Origin: an uncultured Muribaculaceae bacterium
Lineage (GTDB): Bacteria > Bacteroidota > Bacteroidia > Bacteroidales > Muribaculaceae
Direction of reading: 5' to 3'
Length of the DNA stretch: 64,000 nt
Assembly: GCA_947628305.1 (NCBI GenBank)
Contig: CANQZG010000004.1
Location: 124,001-188,000, forward strand
Shown: positions 16,709 to 26,192 of the stretch, in pieces
Layout: every line of letters begins with the position of its first letter
Position numbering within the stretch: the first letter of the stretch is position 1
Made by a program: the position numbers and the translations under genes
Notes under the pieces: generated by a model
What the model was told of the DNA's origin: nothing
Databases searched by the model: none
What the model saw: only the letters and a program-made list of their open reading frames with translations

Positions 16709-18192
16709 TTGTCGGGATTGGCTTTCTTGAAGACACGTTCCCAGCGGATGCCTCCGTTAAACAGGCTCTTGTCCTTGTCAAAGGATACGAGTACCACCAT
16801 CGGCTTACCGACGACATGGTCCTCGGGCACGAATCCCCAGTAGCGTGAGTCGAGCGAGTTGTCACGGTTGTCGCCGAGCATGAAGTAGTAGTCCATCTTG
16901 AATGTGTAGGTCTTGGCCGGTTTGCCACCTATATATACTGTGTCCCCGTCAAGGTAGGCATCGTCATTGTGCTCGTAATTCTTGATTGCACGGTTGTATA
17001 TGGCCCATGTCCGGGCGTTCAGGGCGATTGTCGCGCCTTTACGGGGAATCCACAGGCCCTGGGGGTGTATATCCTTGGCGTAGTCGGCGCGTGTCCAGTT
17101 ATCGGCGACACTTTCGGGGTACAGGAATCCAGGGACTTCGGGTGTAGCCGGGATTTGGGCGATATTCGTGATATTGGGGTTGGCGCGAAGTTTCTTTATC
17201 ATTTCAGCGGTCAGGGGTGCACCGTAGATTGTCGGGCCTTTGCCGTCATCGGAGACGTTGAATCCGATTGACTGCCAACCGGCTGCGTCTTCGGGGGAGA
17301 GTGGTACGATATGGCGGTCATCGGCCGATATGCCGAGGTCGTCCCATTCAGCGTCAGTCAGATTGCGTTCCTTTACCTGGAACCAGTAGTTGAACTGCAC
17401 GTTTTTGGGTGCTTCAAGTGTTTTCCCGTCGATATATACTGTGCCGTCAACAATCTTGATGCGTTCGCCCGGTAGGCCGACAGCGCGTTTGACATAGTTC
17501 TCGCGACGGTCGACGGGGCGATATATTATGTCGCCGAAACGCTCTTTGTCATTATGCACCGCATATCGACCGAACATCTTGACAAGTGTATAGTAGTCAG
17601 GATTGGTGATTTTGGTCGATACAGTGTCTCCTGACGGGACATTGAACACCACGATGTCGCCACGCTCGACATTGCCGAGACCTTTCAGGCGGTGATAGCT
17701 CCATTGAGGCCATTCGATATAGCTCTTGGTGTTGAGTATGGGTAGGGTGTTCTGTACCAACGGGAAGTGCAAGGGGGTGTTCGGGACACGAGGCCCGTAT
17801 GCCATTTTGTTGACCCACAGATAGTCGCCCACCAAAAGTGATTTTTCAAGCGACGATGAGGGTATCTGATAGTTCTGCCCGATGAAGATGAATACAAAGT
17901 AGACAAGCACAAGGGCATAAAGTATTGCATCCACCCAGCTCATGACTGTCCTGACGGTGGCGTTCTTGCTTTTCTTCCACCATGTCAAAGGGATATACCC
18001 GGTGATGTAGATATCAAACAGCAGGATATAGGCCAATGAGACCCACCAGTTTCCGAGCCAGGCGACCCAGAGGAAAAAGATGAGTGACACGATACCGAAT
18101 CTTATCCAGCGTGTTGTCTTGACCTCTTTGATACGTTTCTTGAAATCGTCTTTGAAGTTTTTATCTACAGCTTCGTCGTTATGTTGATTCAT
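16705..18192 (-). CDS. lepB: Signal peptidase I (S26), long Bacteroidetes form
   Basis: Inner-membrane peptidase that removes signal peptides from exported proteins. The 495-residue protein has hydrophobic segments near residues 30-62 and 85-105, then the catalytic-serine motif IPSSSLEKSL (serine 114) and the lysine motif YVKRAVGLPGERI near 225. A long insertion of about 150 residues, typical of Bacteroidetes, separates these from the C-terminal box LGDNRDNSLDSRYWGFVPED. Start supported by a -7 box at 18215-18222. It would process the many secreted proteins encoded in this window except the lipoproteins, which need signal peptidase II. Confidence 0.93.
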   Translation of the reverse strand: MNQHNDEAVDKNFKDDFKKRIKEVKTTRWIRFGIVSLIFFLWVAWLGNWWVSLAYILLFDIYITGYIPLTWWKKSKNATVRTVMSWVDAILYALVLVYFVFIFIGQNYQIPSSSLEKSLLVGDYLWVNKMAYGPRVPNTPLHFPLVQNTLPILNTKSYIEWPQWSYHRLKGLGNVERGDIVVFNVPSGDTVSTKITNPDYYTLVKMFGRYAVHNDKERFGDIIYRPVDRRENYVKRAVGLPGERIKIVDGTVYIDGKTLEAPKNVQFNYWFQVKERNLTDAEWDDLGISADDRHIVPLSPEDAAGWQSIGFNVSDDGKGPTIYGAPLTAEMIKKLRANPNITNIAQIPATPEVPGFLYPESVADNWTRADYAKDIHPQGLWIPRKGATIALNARTWAIYNRAIKNYEHNDDAYLDGDTVYIGGKPAKTYTFKMDYYFMLGDNRDNSLDSRYWGFVPEDHVVGKPMVVLVSFDKDKSLFNGGIRWERVFKKANPDK

Positions 18193-18214
18193 ATCTATTT
18201 CTTTGTTTAGGTTG

Positions 18215-18222
18215 CAAAGATA
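18215..18222 (-). promoter_or_regulatory. -7 promoter box for lepB
   Basis: Minus-strand TATCTTTG matches TAnnTTTG and lies 22 bp upstream of the lepB start. No convincing -33 element at 19-21 bp. Confidence 0.4.
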
Positions 18223-18274
18223 GCGATTTATATTGAAATGTTGGATTGTAGTATGTAAATGAACTATAAATCAT

Positions 18275-18282
18275 TATCTTTG
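18275..18282 (+). promoter_or_regulatory. -7 promoter box for the FN3 surface protein
   Basis: Plus-strand TATCTTTG matches TAnnTTTG, 37 bp upstream of the ATG at 18320. The -33 region is weak (a TTGT at 18247-18250 is 24 bp away). Confidence 0.4.
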
Positions 18283-18319
18283 CCTAAATTTTAGAATATT
18301 ATTATCACATCAATTTTAA

Positions 18320-21300
18320 ATGAATAAATATACTCGATTGTGCCGGGTGCTTGTGGCGTTGGCTATAAGTGTCCCCGCTTTTGCCGACGGCCAGTTGTCG
18401 GAGCGTTCAGGAGGAACAGCGACTGTGGATGCATCCCCGTTCACGGCCATGGTTAGTGGTAACGATAAATCAAAGACCCGGTTGATGACTTTCGCCCGGA
18501 AATCATCAACTGTCGACCCGTTCCGTCCTTATCTGACATCACGTGTAAATCCCGGTGTTGTCAGACCACGGGTCCGTCCCATGGAAATTCCCGGTTCGAC
18601 GGTCAGTCTGGCGGGGTCGGTTGTATATTCCGACTCGCAGCCACAGGGACTTTACAAACTGCCTATGACCGCAGGGGGTAAATTTGAGGCCATCGTGACA
18701 GGGGAGAACAAGGCCCCGATAGCGACCCATGGCGGTGTTGCGATTGACGGTGTGTATTATATCGCGTGGCAGTATGACTTCTACGGGATGATGACAATAA
18801 ATTACCTTGAGAGTTGGGATATGGAGACTTGGCAGAGGTTATCGCGTACCGAGGTCTCCAACACGGTGCTTTTTGCTACCGATGTATCGCTTGACCCTGT
18901 CTCGGGAAAGGTCTATGGATGTTATTTTAATGATGACGAGACCGGGTATGTGTTCGGTATCGGTGACTACAAGGCAAAGACACGTATGCCAATCAGCGAA
19001 ATCACTGTGCCTTGGAACGGTGTGGCGTTTGATGCCGACGGTACATTGTATGCCATTGATATAAACGGTGACCTTCTCAAGGTCAACAAGTCCACCGGCG
19101 CGACGACCAAGGTCGGCTCGACCGGTGTGACGCCACGTTATCTGTCGTCGGCGGTGATTGACCACAAGAGCGGGCGTATGTTCTGGAGCGTTTTCGGCGA
19201 AGACAAGAACGGGAAGCTCTATGAGGTGAACAAGTCCACCGGCGTTGCGACCGAACTGTGCCATTTCCCGGGCAACGAGGAGGTGTGCGGGATGTTTGTC
19301 ATCGCACCCGAGGCTGACGATAACGCACCGGCTGCGGTTGAAAATCCTGTATTGAATTTTCCTGACGGCTCTTTGACCGGCACGGTCGATTTCAAGATGC
19401 CGACGACACTGTTTAACGGGACTCCTGCCACCGGCCAGCTTAGTTATAAGGTCTCAATGGATGATGTCGCGGTGTCGCAGGGTACAGCCATGTTTGGTGA
19501 TAATGTCAAAGCCCCTGTTACATTGAATAAGGCCGGGGAGCATGAATTTGTAATCACTGTCTCCAATGGTGCCGGTACAAGTCCCAAGGTTAAAGTGTCG
19601 GGTTTTGTAGGGAAGGATACCCCGGCAATGACAAAAGCTACCTTGACACGGGTCGATGACCGTCTGTCTCTGTCGTGGACTCCTGTGACCGAGAGTGTAA
19701 ACGGCGGTTACATGGATGTCAACGATGTGACCTACACCGTCACCCGTTACCCCGGGGCGGTTGTCGTGGCTAATAACTATAAAGCGACATCGTTCTCCGA
19801 GGCAATTCCTTCGGTCGAGAGCCTCACATCGTTTTATTATACCGTTGTCGCTAAATCAGGTGGACTGGCGTCGGGTGTCGCCAAGTCCAACACGGTGTCG
19901 GTTGGCTCTGTCACTCCTCCATACGACTCTGATTTCAGCGTGTCCACAGGTCTTGACGGTTATTCCATCCTTGATGTCAACAAGGACGGTAAGGCGTGGT
20001 CATTGGAGACATCAAGGGCCTATCTGCCTTATAATAAGGACCTCGATTCCGACGACTGGCTAATGTCTCCGCCGTTGAGGCTCATGAGTGGCAAGATGTA
20101 CAAGGTCTCTTATACATTGTCGACCAAGAGTTCATCGTTCAAGGAGCGTGCCGAGGTCAAATGGGGCAATGCAGCCACACCCGAAGGGATGACGGCGACA
20201 TTGCTTGAACCGCTTGAGTTGGCTACTTTGGTCGGGGTGTCATACGAAAACTATATTACCCCGTCGGCTGACGGTCTTTATTATGTAGGATTTCACGGGA
20301 TAAGTGAAAAGAATGCCTATGGATTATATGTAGACAAGTTCTCGGTATCGGCTGCGATAGATATGGCTGCCCCCGAGGCGGTGTCGGAGCTTAAAATTGT
20401 GTCAGACTATAACGGAGCCAACAAGGCCACGGTCTCTTTTGTCGCTCCGTCCAAGAATCTTCGTGGAGAGAACCTTTCAGGCATCACTCGCATCGAAGTG
20501 AGCCGAGGCACAGTGGTAGTCAAGACTTTCAACGCCCCGTCCCAGGGTGCGAAACTGTCGTTTGAGGATAATGTACCCAAGGCTGCCACCTATACCTACA
20601 CGGTGACCGCCTATAATGGCGCGGGTGCGGGTAAAAGTGTGTCGATAAAATCGTTTGTGGGACTCAATAAGCCGGCGGCTGTCACCGGCTTCACAGCAGT
20701 GGAGACCGCCAATGACGGTGAGATGAGTTTCTCATGGGATGAGGTCACCACCGATGTTGACGGTAATCCGCTTAATCCGGCTTTGGTGTCTTATTCGCTG
20801 TATGAATTCACGTCCAATTATAAATATGTTCCCGTCATAGAGAATATTAAAAACACATCCTACACTTATCAGGCGGTGCCGCAGGGTGACGAACAGGAAT
20901 TGAAGCAATGGGTCGTTTTCTCGATGACCTCCGGGGGCGAAGGACAGGGAGTGCAGTCGGATGTGATTGCCGTTGGCCCTGATTATCCCATGCCGTTTGT
21001 AGAGTCGGTTGCCGGAGGCAAGCTGTCCTATAATTTCACGAGCGACCAATCAAAGGGTGGTGTGTGGAGACCTTATACATCGGCGACTATGCCTGATGTG
21101 CCGGTGTCAGACGGCGATGACGGTATGTTTGGTATGAGAGGGACATCCAAGGATGCAACAGGCTCTATCGCGACTGGAAAGATACGGGTGAGCGGTGACA
21201 AGCCCGGCCTTGTGTTCTATGTGTTCAATATCAACGGAGTCGAACCTGACGCCAACGAAGTGAATGTGTACATCCGCCGTCAAGGGGCGACGGAGAGTGT

Positions 21301-22819
21301 TCTTCGGTCGATTGTGACCGGCAATCTTGGGAAGCCGGGGTGGAATCGTGTTGTCGTGCCACTCGATGATTACGTTAACAGCACTGTCTATCTCCGTTTT
21401 GAAGGTATCACGAAGAACTATGAATATACATTCATTGACAATATACGCCTTTGCCGCATCCTTGATTATAATCTCGCGGCATTGTCAGTTTCGGTGCAGC
21501 CCAAGGTACAGCCGGGGTGCGAGTTCCCTGTCGAGGTCAAGTATGAGAGCAACGGATTGGAGACAGCCGGGGCGCACACGGTCAATCTTTACCGTAACGG
21601 AGTGAAAGTTGCCTCTATGCCGGGAGCACCCCTTGAGTCGGGACAGTCCCGCACACTGACATTCAAGGAGACGCTCAATGTCGCCGCGCCTGTGACAAAT
21701 GAGTATCATGCTGAAATAGCGTATGACACCGACCAGGATGGTGATGACAACAAGACGGGGACGCCGGTTTATGTCACATTGGTCATGCCGAAGCATCCTG
21801 CGGTGGGAAATCTCACGGGTGTCAATTCGGGCAACGGGGTTACCCTTCGATGGGACGCGCCTGATTTGTCGGCGGCGACACCCGATGCGGTGACTGAGAC
21901 ATTTGAGAGCGGCGAGTCGTTTGCGACCGAGTTTGACGGGTGGACGTTTGTCGATGTCGACGGCAAGAGTATCGGCGGTATGCAGAATATAACATTACCC
22001 GGTATTGACAAGGGGTCGAAACAGTCATTCTTTGTGTTTGACTCAGATGACAGCCAGTTCAATTCCACGTTTGACGCACATTCGGGCACGAAGTATCTCG
22101 CGGCTCTGTTTAATGGCGATTATTCGGCGGTGGATGACTGGGCGATTTCTCCTCGACTGTGTGGCGAGGCGCAGACAATCTCGTTCTATGCACGCAGCTA
22201 CCATAACACCTATAAGGAGTCAATTGAAATCTGTTACTCGACCGGGAGTCTCGATGTGACTGAATTTATCCCGGTAAAGAGTCATGAGAATATCTCGCAT
22301 GAATGGACTCTTTTCACCGCCGACCTGCCTGCGGGTGCACGCTATTTCGCGATACGCTCGTTTGCTGCCAACGCGTTCATGCTTCTTGTCGATGACGTGA
22401 CCTATATCCCGGCCTCCAATGCCGAGGGGTTGACATTGCAGGGTTACAATATCTATCGTGACGGTGTGAAGATTAATGATGCACCTGTGACCGATAAGGT
22501 GTTTAACGACAATGAGGCCGTTTCGGGTAACCATACCTATGCCGTATCGGCGGTATATGACAAGGGAGAATCGGCACCGGCAACGGTCACTGTATCGACT
22601 TCGGGTATCGTGGATGTAGTGACCGATGGACTGTCGGTTGTGCCTGGGCACGGGGAGATTGTAATTTCAGGTTGTGACGGAATGGATGTCACTGTATGTG
22701 ACATGAATGGCCGTATGGTTTACGCCGGGAAGGGCGAATCCCGGATGTCGATACCGCTCCCCGCCGGATTGTATGTGGTCAAGGTGGCCGACAAGGCGGT
22801 CAAGTCCGTTGTCAGGTAG
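18320..22819 (+). CDS. Large secreted multidomain protein (FN3 and cleaved-adhesin-like domains, T9SS-type C-terminus)
   Basis: A 1,499-residue exported protein with signal peptide (MNKYTRLCRVLVALAISVPAFA). Residues about 100-330 form a repetitive propeller-like part with twin LLKVNKSTGATTKVG / LYEVNKSTGVATELC segments. Several fibronectin-III-like units follow. Two lectin-like 'cleaved adhesin/choice-of-anchor J' regions end in DSDDWLMSPPLRL near 565 and AVDDWAISPRLCG near 1275. The last 70 residues (VTVCDMNGRMVYAGKGES, PLPAGLYVVKVADKAVKSVV) match a type IX secretion sorting domain. It is likely displayed on the cell surface. No catalytic motif recognised; an adhesin or glycan-binding role is inference. 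Confidence 0.8.
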   Translation: MNKYTRLCRVLVALAISVPAFADGQLSERSGGTATVDASPFTAMVSGNDKSKTRLMTFARKSSTVDPFRPYLTSRVNPGVVRPRVRPMEIPGSTVSLAGSVVYSDSQPQGLYKLPMTAGGKFEAIVTGENKAPIATHGGVAIDGVYYIAWQYDFYGMMTINYLESWDMETWQRLSRTEVSNTVLFATDVSLDPVSGKVYGCYFNDDETGYVFGIGDYKAKTRMPISEITVPWNGVAFDADGTLYAIDINGDLLKVNKSTGATTKVGSTGVTPRYLSSAVIDHKSGRMFWSVFGEDKNGKLYEVNKSTGVATELCHFPGNEEVCGMFVIAPEADDNAPAAVENPVLNFPDGSLTGTVDFKMPTTLFNGTPATGQLSYKVSMDDVAVSQGTAMFGDNVKAPVTLNKAGEHEFVITVSNGAGTSPKVKVSGFVGKDTPAMTKATLTRVDDRLSLSWTPVTESVNGGYMDVNDVTYTVTRYPGAVVVANNYKATSFSEAIPSVESLTSFYYTVVAKSGGLASGVAKSNTVSVGSVTPPYDSDFSVSTGLDGYSILDVNKDGKAWSLETSRAYLPYNKDLDSDDWLMSPPLRLMSGKMYKVSYTLSTKSSSFKERAEVKWGNAATPEGMTATLLEPLELATLVGVSYENYITPSADGLYYVGFHGISEKNAYGLYVDKFSVSAAIDMAAPEAVSELKIVSDYNGANKATVSFVAPSKNLRGENLSGITRIEVSRGTVVVKTFNAPSQGAKLSFEDNVPKAATYTYTVTAYNGAGAGKSVSIKSFVGLNKPAAVTGFTAVETANDGEMSFSWDEVTTDVDGNPLNPALVSYSLYEFTSNYKYVPVIENIKNTSYTYQAVPQGDEQELKQWVVFSMTSGGEGQGVQSDVIAVGPDYPMPFVESVAGGKLSYNFTSDQSKGGVWRPYTSATMPDVPVSDGDDGMFGMRGTSKDATGSIATGKIRVSGDKPGLVFYVFNINGVEPDANEVNVYIRRQGATESVLRSIVTGNLGKPGWNRVVVPLDDYVNSTVYLRFEGITKNYEYTFIDNIRLCRILDYNLAALSVSVQPKVQPGCEFPVEVKYESNGLETAGAHTVNLYRNGVKVASMPGAPLESGQSRTLTFKETLNVAAPVTNEYHAEIAYDTDQDGDDNKTGTPVYVTLVMPKHPAVGNLTGVNSGNGVTLRWDAPDLSAATPDAVTETFESGESFATEFDGWTFVDVDGKSIGGMQNITLPGIDKGSKQSFFVFDSDDSQFNSTFDAHSGTKYLAALFNGDYSAVDDWAISPRLCGEAQTISFYARSYHNTYKESIEICYSTGSLDVTEFIPVKSHENISHEWTLFTADLPAGARYFAIRSFAANAFMLLVDDVTYIPASNAEGLTLQGYNIYRDGVKINDAPVTDKVFNDNEAVSGNHTYAVSAVYDKGESAPATVTVSTSGIVDVVTDGLSVVPGHGEIVISGCDGMDVTVCDMNGRMVYAGKGESRMSIPLPAGLYVVKVADKAVKSVVR

Positions 22820-22861
22820 CATATCTGATATTTGTCGTTTTTTTGTAATTTTGTGTCCACG

Positions 22862-24295
22862 ATGAGAATAAAGTCCTTTCTGTCATTCATTCTTGTTTCG
22901 CTTCATGTCTTTGCCGTTGACATTGACGTGAAGCCGGGGACGCTTGTGTCCTTGCTTGAGGGAAAGACTGATGTGACGGAACTGTCGGTAATCGGCGAAA
23001 TCGATGCCGTTGATATGCAGTTCATGTCCCATGAATTGCGTTCGCTGAGTTCGCTTGACTTGTCAAAGGCCCGTGTTGTAGCTTACGATAGCGGTGAAAG
23101 GTTGCTGTCGGGCGTGGCTTATAGTCCGGCCGGGGAATTGCCGGCCGGTATATTTGCCGGCGCGACATTTTCAGTGTTCAAGTTTCCGTCCGGGATTATC
23201 TCGGTAGGTGACGGCGCGTTTGCCGGAAGCCGTGTTGTATCGGTCGATATACCGGCGACGGTTGTTTCCTTTGGGCGGCATGTTTTTTCGGGTTGCGAGC
23301 GACTTGAGGACGTGACTGTGAACATTGATAGTGTCCCTGACGGGACATTTAAGGGATGTGTATCCTTGTCATCGGTGAATCTGTGGGCGGGAACATCCTC
23401 CATTGGGGAAAGCGCATTCGCCGGATGTGTATCACTTGAATCGATTGATATTCCCGCAAAGGTCAGGTCTATCGGAACGGAGGCTTTTGCTATGTCAGGG
23501 CTCGGTCGTGTGGCCCTTGACAAGTGTATGGGATTAAACGCAATTGGTGAACGTGCGTTTGCCGGGTGTGTCAACCTGCAGGAAGTCACATTGCCTGAAT
23601 CTTTGTCATGTCTTGGCGTGGGTGTTTTCTTCGGTGATTCACGTCTTGCCGGAATGGATATGCCTGAAAAAGTGACTGTTATTCCTGACTATGCCTTCAA
23701 GGGAACAGCCTCACCCGTTAACGGTCGGTTGAAACTCCATGACCGCGTCACGGAGGTGGGTCGGTTCGCCTATATGGGATTGGATGCGGCAACCGAATGG
23801 GAGGTTCCGGTGTCACTTGAAAAAATTGGGGAAAATGCTTTCGAGGGGTGGAAAGCCCTTGAACGGATTGACGCATCCGGGACTCTGCGGGTGCCTGCCA
23901 CCGGTGATAACGTCTGGGAGGGAGTCCCTGACCCATCGGCTGTGACGCTTAATGTTAGTGATGGAAGTTATGAGGCGTACAAGGTTGCACCCCAATGGCG
24001 TGAGTTTAATGTGGTCTCGCCCGGTCACAGTTCGGTGAAACCGTCTGTGGCTGATACGGGAGAGTCTTTTGACGCATGGATGGAGGACGGTACGCTATGC
24101 CTAAGTTCACGGCTTGAAATGAAAAATGCTGCCGTGTATGACGACATGGGACATCTTGTAACCTGGTTTGACATCAATGGCTTGAGCGGTCGCGCCCAAG
24201 CGCGACCCTACAGGACTGTAGGCGTAATGATTGTGGCCGTCACGATGGCCGATGGTACAACGGTAGTAAAGAAATTAATGTATGGGAAAAAATAA
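22862..24295 (+). CDS. BspA-like leucine-rich-repeat secreted protein
   Basis: ATG 22862 is preferred over 22832 because it begins directly with a signal peptide ([18 protein letters not shown]), and a TAATTTTG box ends at 22853, implying a near-leaderless transcript. The 477-residue product carries BspA-type repeats such as [40 protein letters not shown] and IPDYAFKG between about 105 and 350. BspA-like proteins are surface proteins that bind host matrix or other bacteria. The C-terminus resembles a T9SS sorting domain, but a GTAG-type REP hairpin is embedded in its codons about 443-450. The stop overlaps trmB by 14 bp. Confidence 0.82.
   Translation: MRIKSFLSFILVSLHVFAVDIDVKPGTLVSLLEGKTDVTELSVIGEIDAVDMQFMSHELRSLSSLDLSKARVVAYDSGERLLSGVAYSPAGELPAGIFAGATFSVFKFPSGIISVGDGAFAGSRVVSVDIPATVVSFGRHVFSGCERLEDVTVNIDSVPDGTFKGCVSLSSVNLWAGTSSIGESAFAGCVSLESIDIPAKVRSIGTEAFAMSGLGRVALDKCMGLNAIGERAFAGCVNLQEVTLPESLSCLGVGVFFGDSRLAGMDMPEKVTVIPDYAFKGTASPVNGRLKLHDRVTEVGRFAYMGLDAATEWEVPVSLEKIGENAFEGWKALERIDASGTLRVPATGDNVWEGVPDPSAVTLNVSDGSYEAYKVAPQWREFNVVSPGHSSVKPSVADTGESFDAWMEDGTLCLSSRLEMKNAAVYDDMGHLVTWFDINGLSGRAQARPYRTVGVMIVAVTMADGTTVVKKLMYGKK
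24188..24211 (-). repeat. Single REP-type hairpin inside the coding end of the BspA-like gene
   Basis: GGTCGCGC, loop CCAA, GCGCGACC, then CTAC: on the minus strand this is GTAG followed by a perfect 8-bp stem, the same layout as the intergenic REP hairpins. It encodes [10 protein letters not shown] in frame. No inverted partner nearby; a short ACAGGACTGTAGG follows. Confidence 0.75.
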
Positions 24296-25022
24296 ACTGA
24301 AGAAATTCAGTGAAATGGAGACTATCGAATGTGTGTTTCAGTACCCGTTCGCTCGTCTTGAACAGGAGGGGTTTCCTTTGCGTGGGCATTGGCGCGATTC
24401 GTTCTTTCACAACGAAAATCCCATTGTCCTTGAACTCGGTTGCGGCAAGGGTGAATATGCCGTTGGTCTTGCCGGTCGTTTCCCTGACAAAAACTTCATA
24501 GGCATCGATATAAAGGGTGCGAGGATGTGGACGGGGGCGACGCAGGCACGGGATTTGGGATTGAAGAACGTGGCGTTCGTGCGCACCCACATCGAGTTGT
24601 TGCCACGCTTTTTTGCCGAGGGAGAGGTTGACGAAATATGGATAACGTTTCCTGACCCGCAGATGAAAAAGGTGCGTAAACGCCTTACCTCCACCCGGTT
24701 CATGGAATTGTATCGCGAGGTTCTCAATCCCACCGGCGGGATTGTGCACCTCAAGACCGACAGTCCGTTCCTGTATACCTATACATCGGCCATGGTATGC
24801 CACAACGCATTGCCTGTAAAAGTGAATACCGATGACCTGTACAACAGTGGCGTTGTCTCCGATATTCTCGGCATAAAGACATTCTATGAGCAGCAATGGC
24901 TTGCGCGCGGGTTGTCAATCAAGTATATAAGCTGGGTGCTCGACCATGATACCCCGTTGGATGAACCTGACGTGGAAATCGAGCCAGATACTTACCGCAG
25001 TTTCCATCGCGGTGAACTATAA
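24282..25022 (+). CDS. trmB: tRNA (guanine-N7)-methyltransferase
   Basis: Methylates G46 in the variable loop of tRNAs using S-adenosylmethionine. The 246-residue product shows the SAM-binding loop [15 protein letters not shown] near residue 46, [14 protein letters not shown] near 70 and the family motif [17 protein letters not shown] near 122, where the Asp-Pro-Gln region binds the substrate. Bacteroidetes TrmB often carries a similar C-terminal extension. Starts within the last 14 bp of the preceding gene and is probably translationally coupled. Position 24282 is the first good ATG. Confidence 0.95.
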   Translation: MGKNKLKKFSEMETIECVFQYPFARLEQEGFPLRGHWRDSFFHNENPIVLELGCGKGEYAVGLAGRFPDKNFIGIDIKGARMWTGATQARDLGLKNVAFVRTHIELLPRFFAEGEVDEIWITFPDPQMKKVRKRLTSTRFMELYREVLNPTGGIVHLKTDSPFLYTYTSAMVCHNALPVKVNTDDLYNSGVVSDILGIKTFYEQQWLARGLSIKYISWVLDHDTPLDEPDVEIEPDTYRSFHRGEL

Positions 25023-25062
25023 CCATATAATTTTTGTATAATAATTATCCCAAGTTTCAACT

Positions 25063-26172
25063 ATGCAAGACCCGATATATCCCAAAATGATTCTCGACGC
25101 GCTCGCGACAGTGCGTTATCCCGGCACGGGGAAAAATATTGTGGAGTCAGAAATGGTCGAGGATGACATGCGCATCGATGGACGCACTGTCTCTTTCTCG
25201 TTGATTTTTGACCGTCCGACCGACCCGTTTATCAAATCGGTGGTAAAGGCTGCCGAGACAGCGATACACACCTTTGCCGCACCCGATATTGAAGTTACAA
25301 TCAATACCAAGACTCGGCAGGTTGTTGCCCCTAAAAAGGACAATCCGCTTCCGGGGGTGAAAAATATAATAGGAATATCATCGGGTAAGGGTGGTGTCGG
25401 AAAATCGACTGTTGCATCCAATCTCGCTGTCGCGCTTGCCCGCGAGGGTTACAAGGTGGGACTGTTGGATGCCGATATTTTCGGGCCGTCCGTCCCAAAG
25501 ATGTTCGGTGTCGAGGATGAACAACTTTACATGCATGAGGTCGACGGGCGCAATCTCATCATCCCTCATGAACGTTATGGGGTCAAGCTGCTGTCAATCG
25601 GTTTCCTTGTTGACCGCAATGCCTCGTTGACATGGCGTGGCGGAATGGCGACTCGTGCCCTGACACAGCTGATAACCGATGCCGACTGGGGCGAACTGGA
25701 CTATTTCCTGATAGACATGCCTCCGGGGACGAGCGACATTCACCTGACACTCGTGCAGACGCTCGCCCTGACCGGCGTTATAATCGTGTCCACGCCACAG
25801 CAGGTCGCTCTTGCCGATGCCCGTCGCGGTATCACGATGTTCACTGATGACAAAATCAATGTCCCCGTCCTCGGTCTTGTCGAGAACATGGCTTATTTTG
25901 TGCCTGAAAAGCATCCCGATGAAAAATACTACATCTTCGGGCGTGACGGCGGTGAGGAACTCGCCCGTGAACTTAACATCCCGTTGCTCTCCAAAATCCC
26001 CTTGGTTGGGAGCGTGTGTGAGGGAGGTGACTGCGGCGAACCTATTGCGCTCGATGATGACACTGTCACCGCGCAGGCGTTCATCCATCTGGCCCATGAG
26101 GTCATCGATGCCGTTGACCGTCGTAACGAGGCGTTGCCCCCGACGGCACGTGTCGATGTAGTACATAAGTGA
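25063..26172 (+). CDS. Mrp/ApbC-type iron-sulfur cluster carrier ATPase
   Basis: A 369-residue P-loop ATPase of the Mrp/NBP35 family, which holds and delivers iron-sulfur clusters in the cytoplasm. Residues 1-90 form a DUF59/MIP18-like N-terminal domain. The deviant Walker A motif SGKGGVGKST is near residue 107, and the family blocks LDADIFGPSVPKMFG near 139 and DYFLIDMPPGTSDIHLTL near 217 follow. The usual CxxC pair is not present in that exact form; instead CEGGDC near 324 may serve. Likely transcribed with trmB, 40 bp upstream. Confidence 0.92.
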   Translation: MQDPIYPKMILDALATVRYPGTGKNIVESEMVEDDMRIDGRTVSFSLIFDRPTDPFIKSVVKAAETAIHTFAAPDIEVTINTKTRQVVAPKKDNPLPGVKNIIGISSGKGGVGKSTVASNLAVALAREGYKVGLLDADIFGPSVPKMFGVEDEQLYMHEVDGRNLIIPHERYGVKLLSIGFLVDRNASLTWRGGMATRALTQLITDADWGELDYFLIDMPPGTSDIHLTLVQTLALTGVIIVSTPQQVALADARRGITMFTDDKINVPVLGLVENMAYFVPEKHPDEKYYIFGRDGGEELARELNIPLLSKIPLVGSVCEGGDCGEPIALDDDTVTAQAFIHLAHEVIDAVDRRNEALPPTARVDVVHK

Positions 26173-26192
26173 CAATTTCTAATTATATCTCC

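Noticed and set aside
23130..23150. Repeated CCGGCCGG in the BspA-like gene as a binding site
   Set aside because: Both copies encode the repeated PAG residues of the protein; composition explains them.
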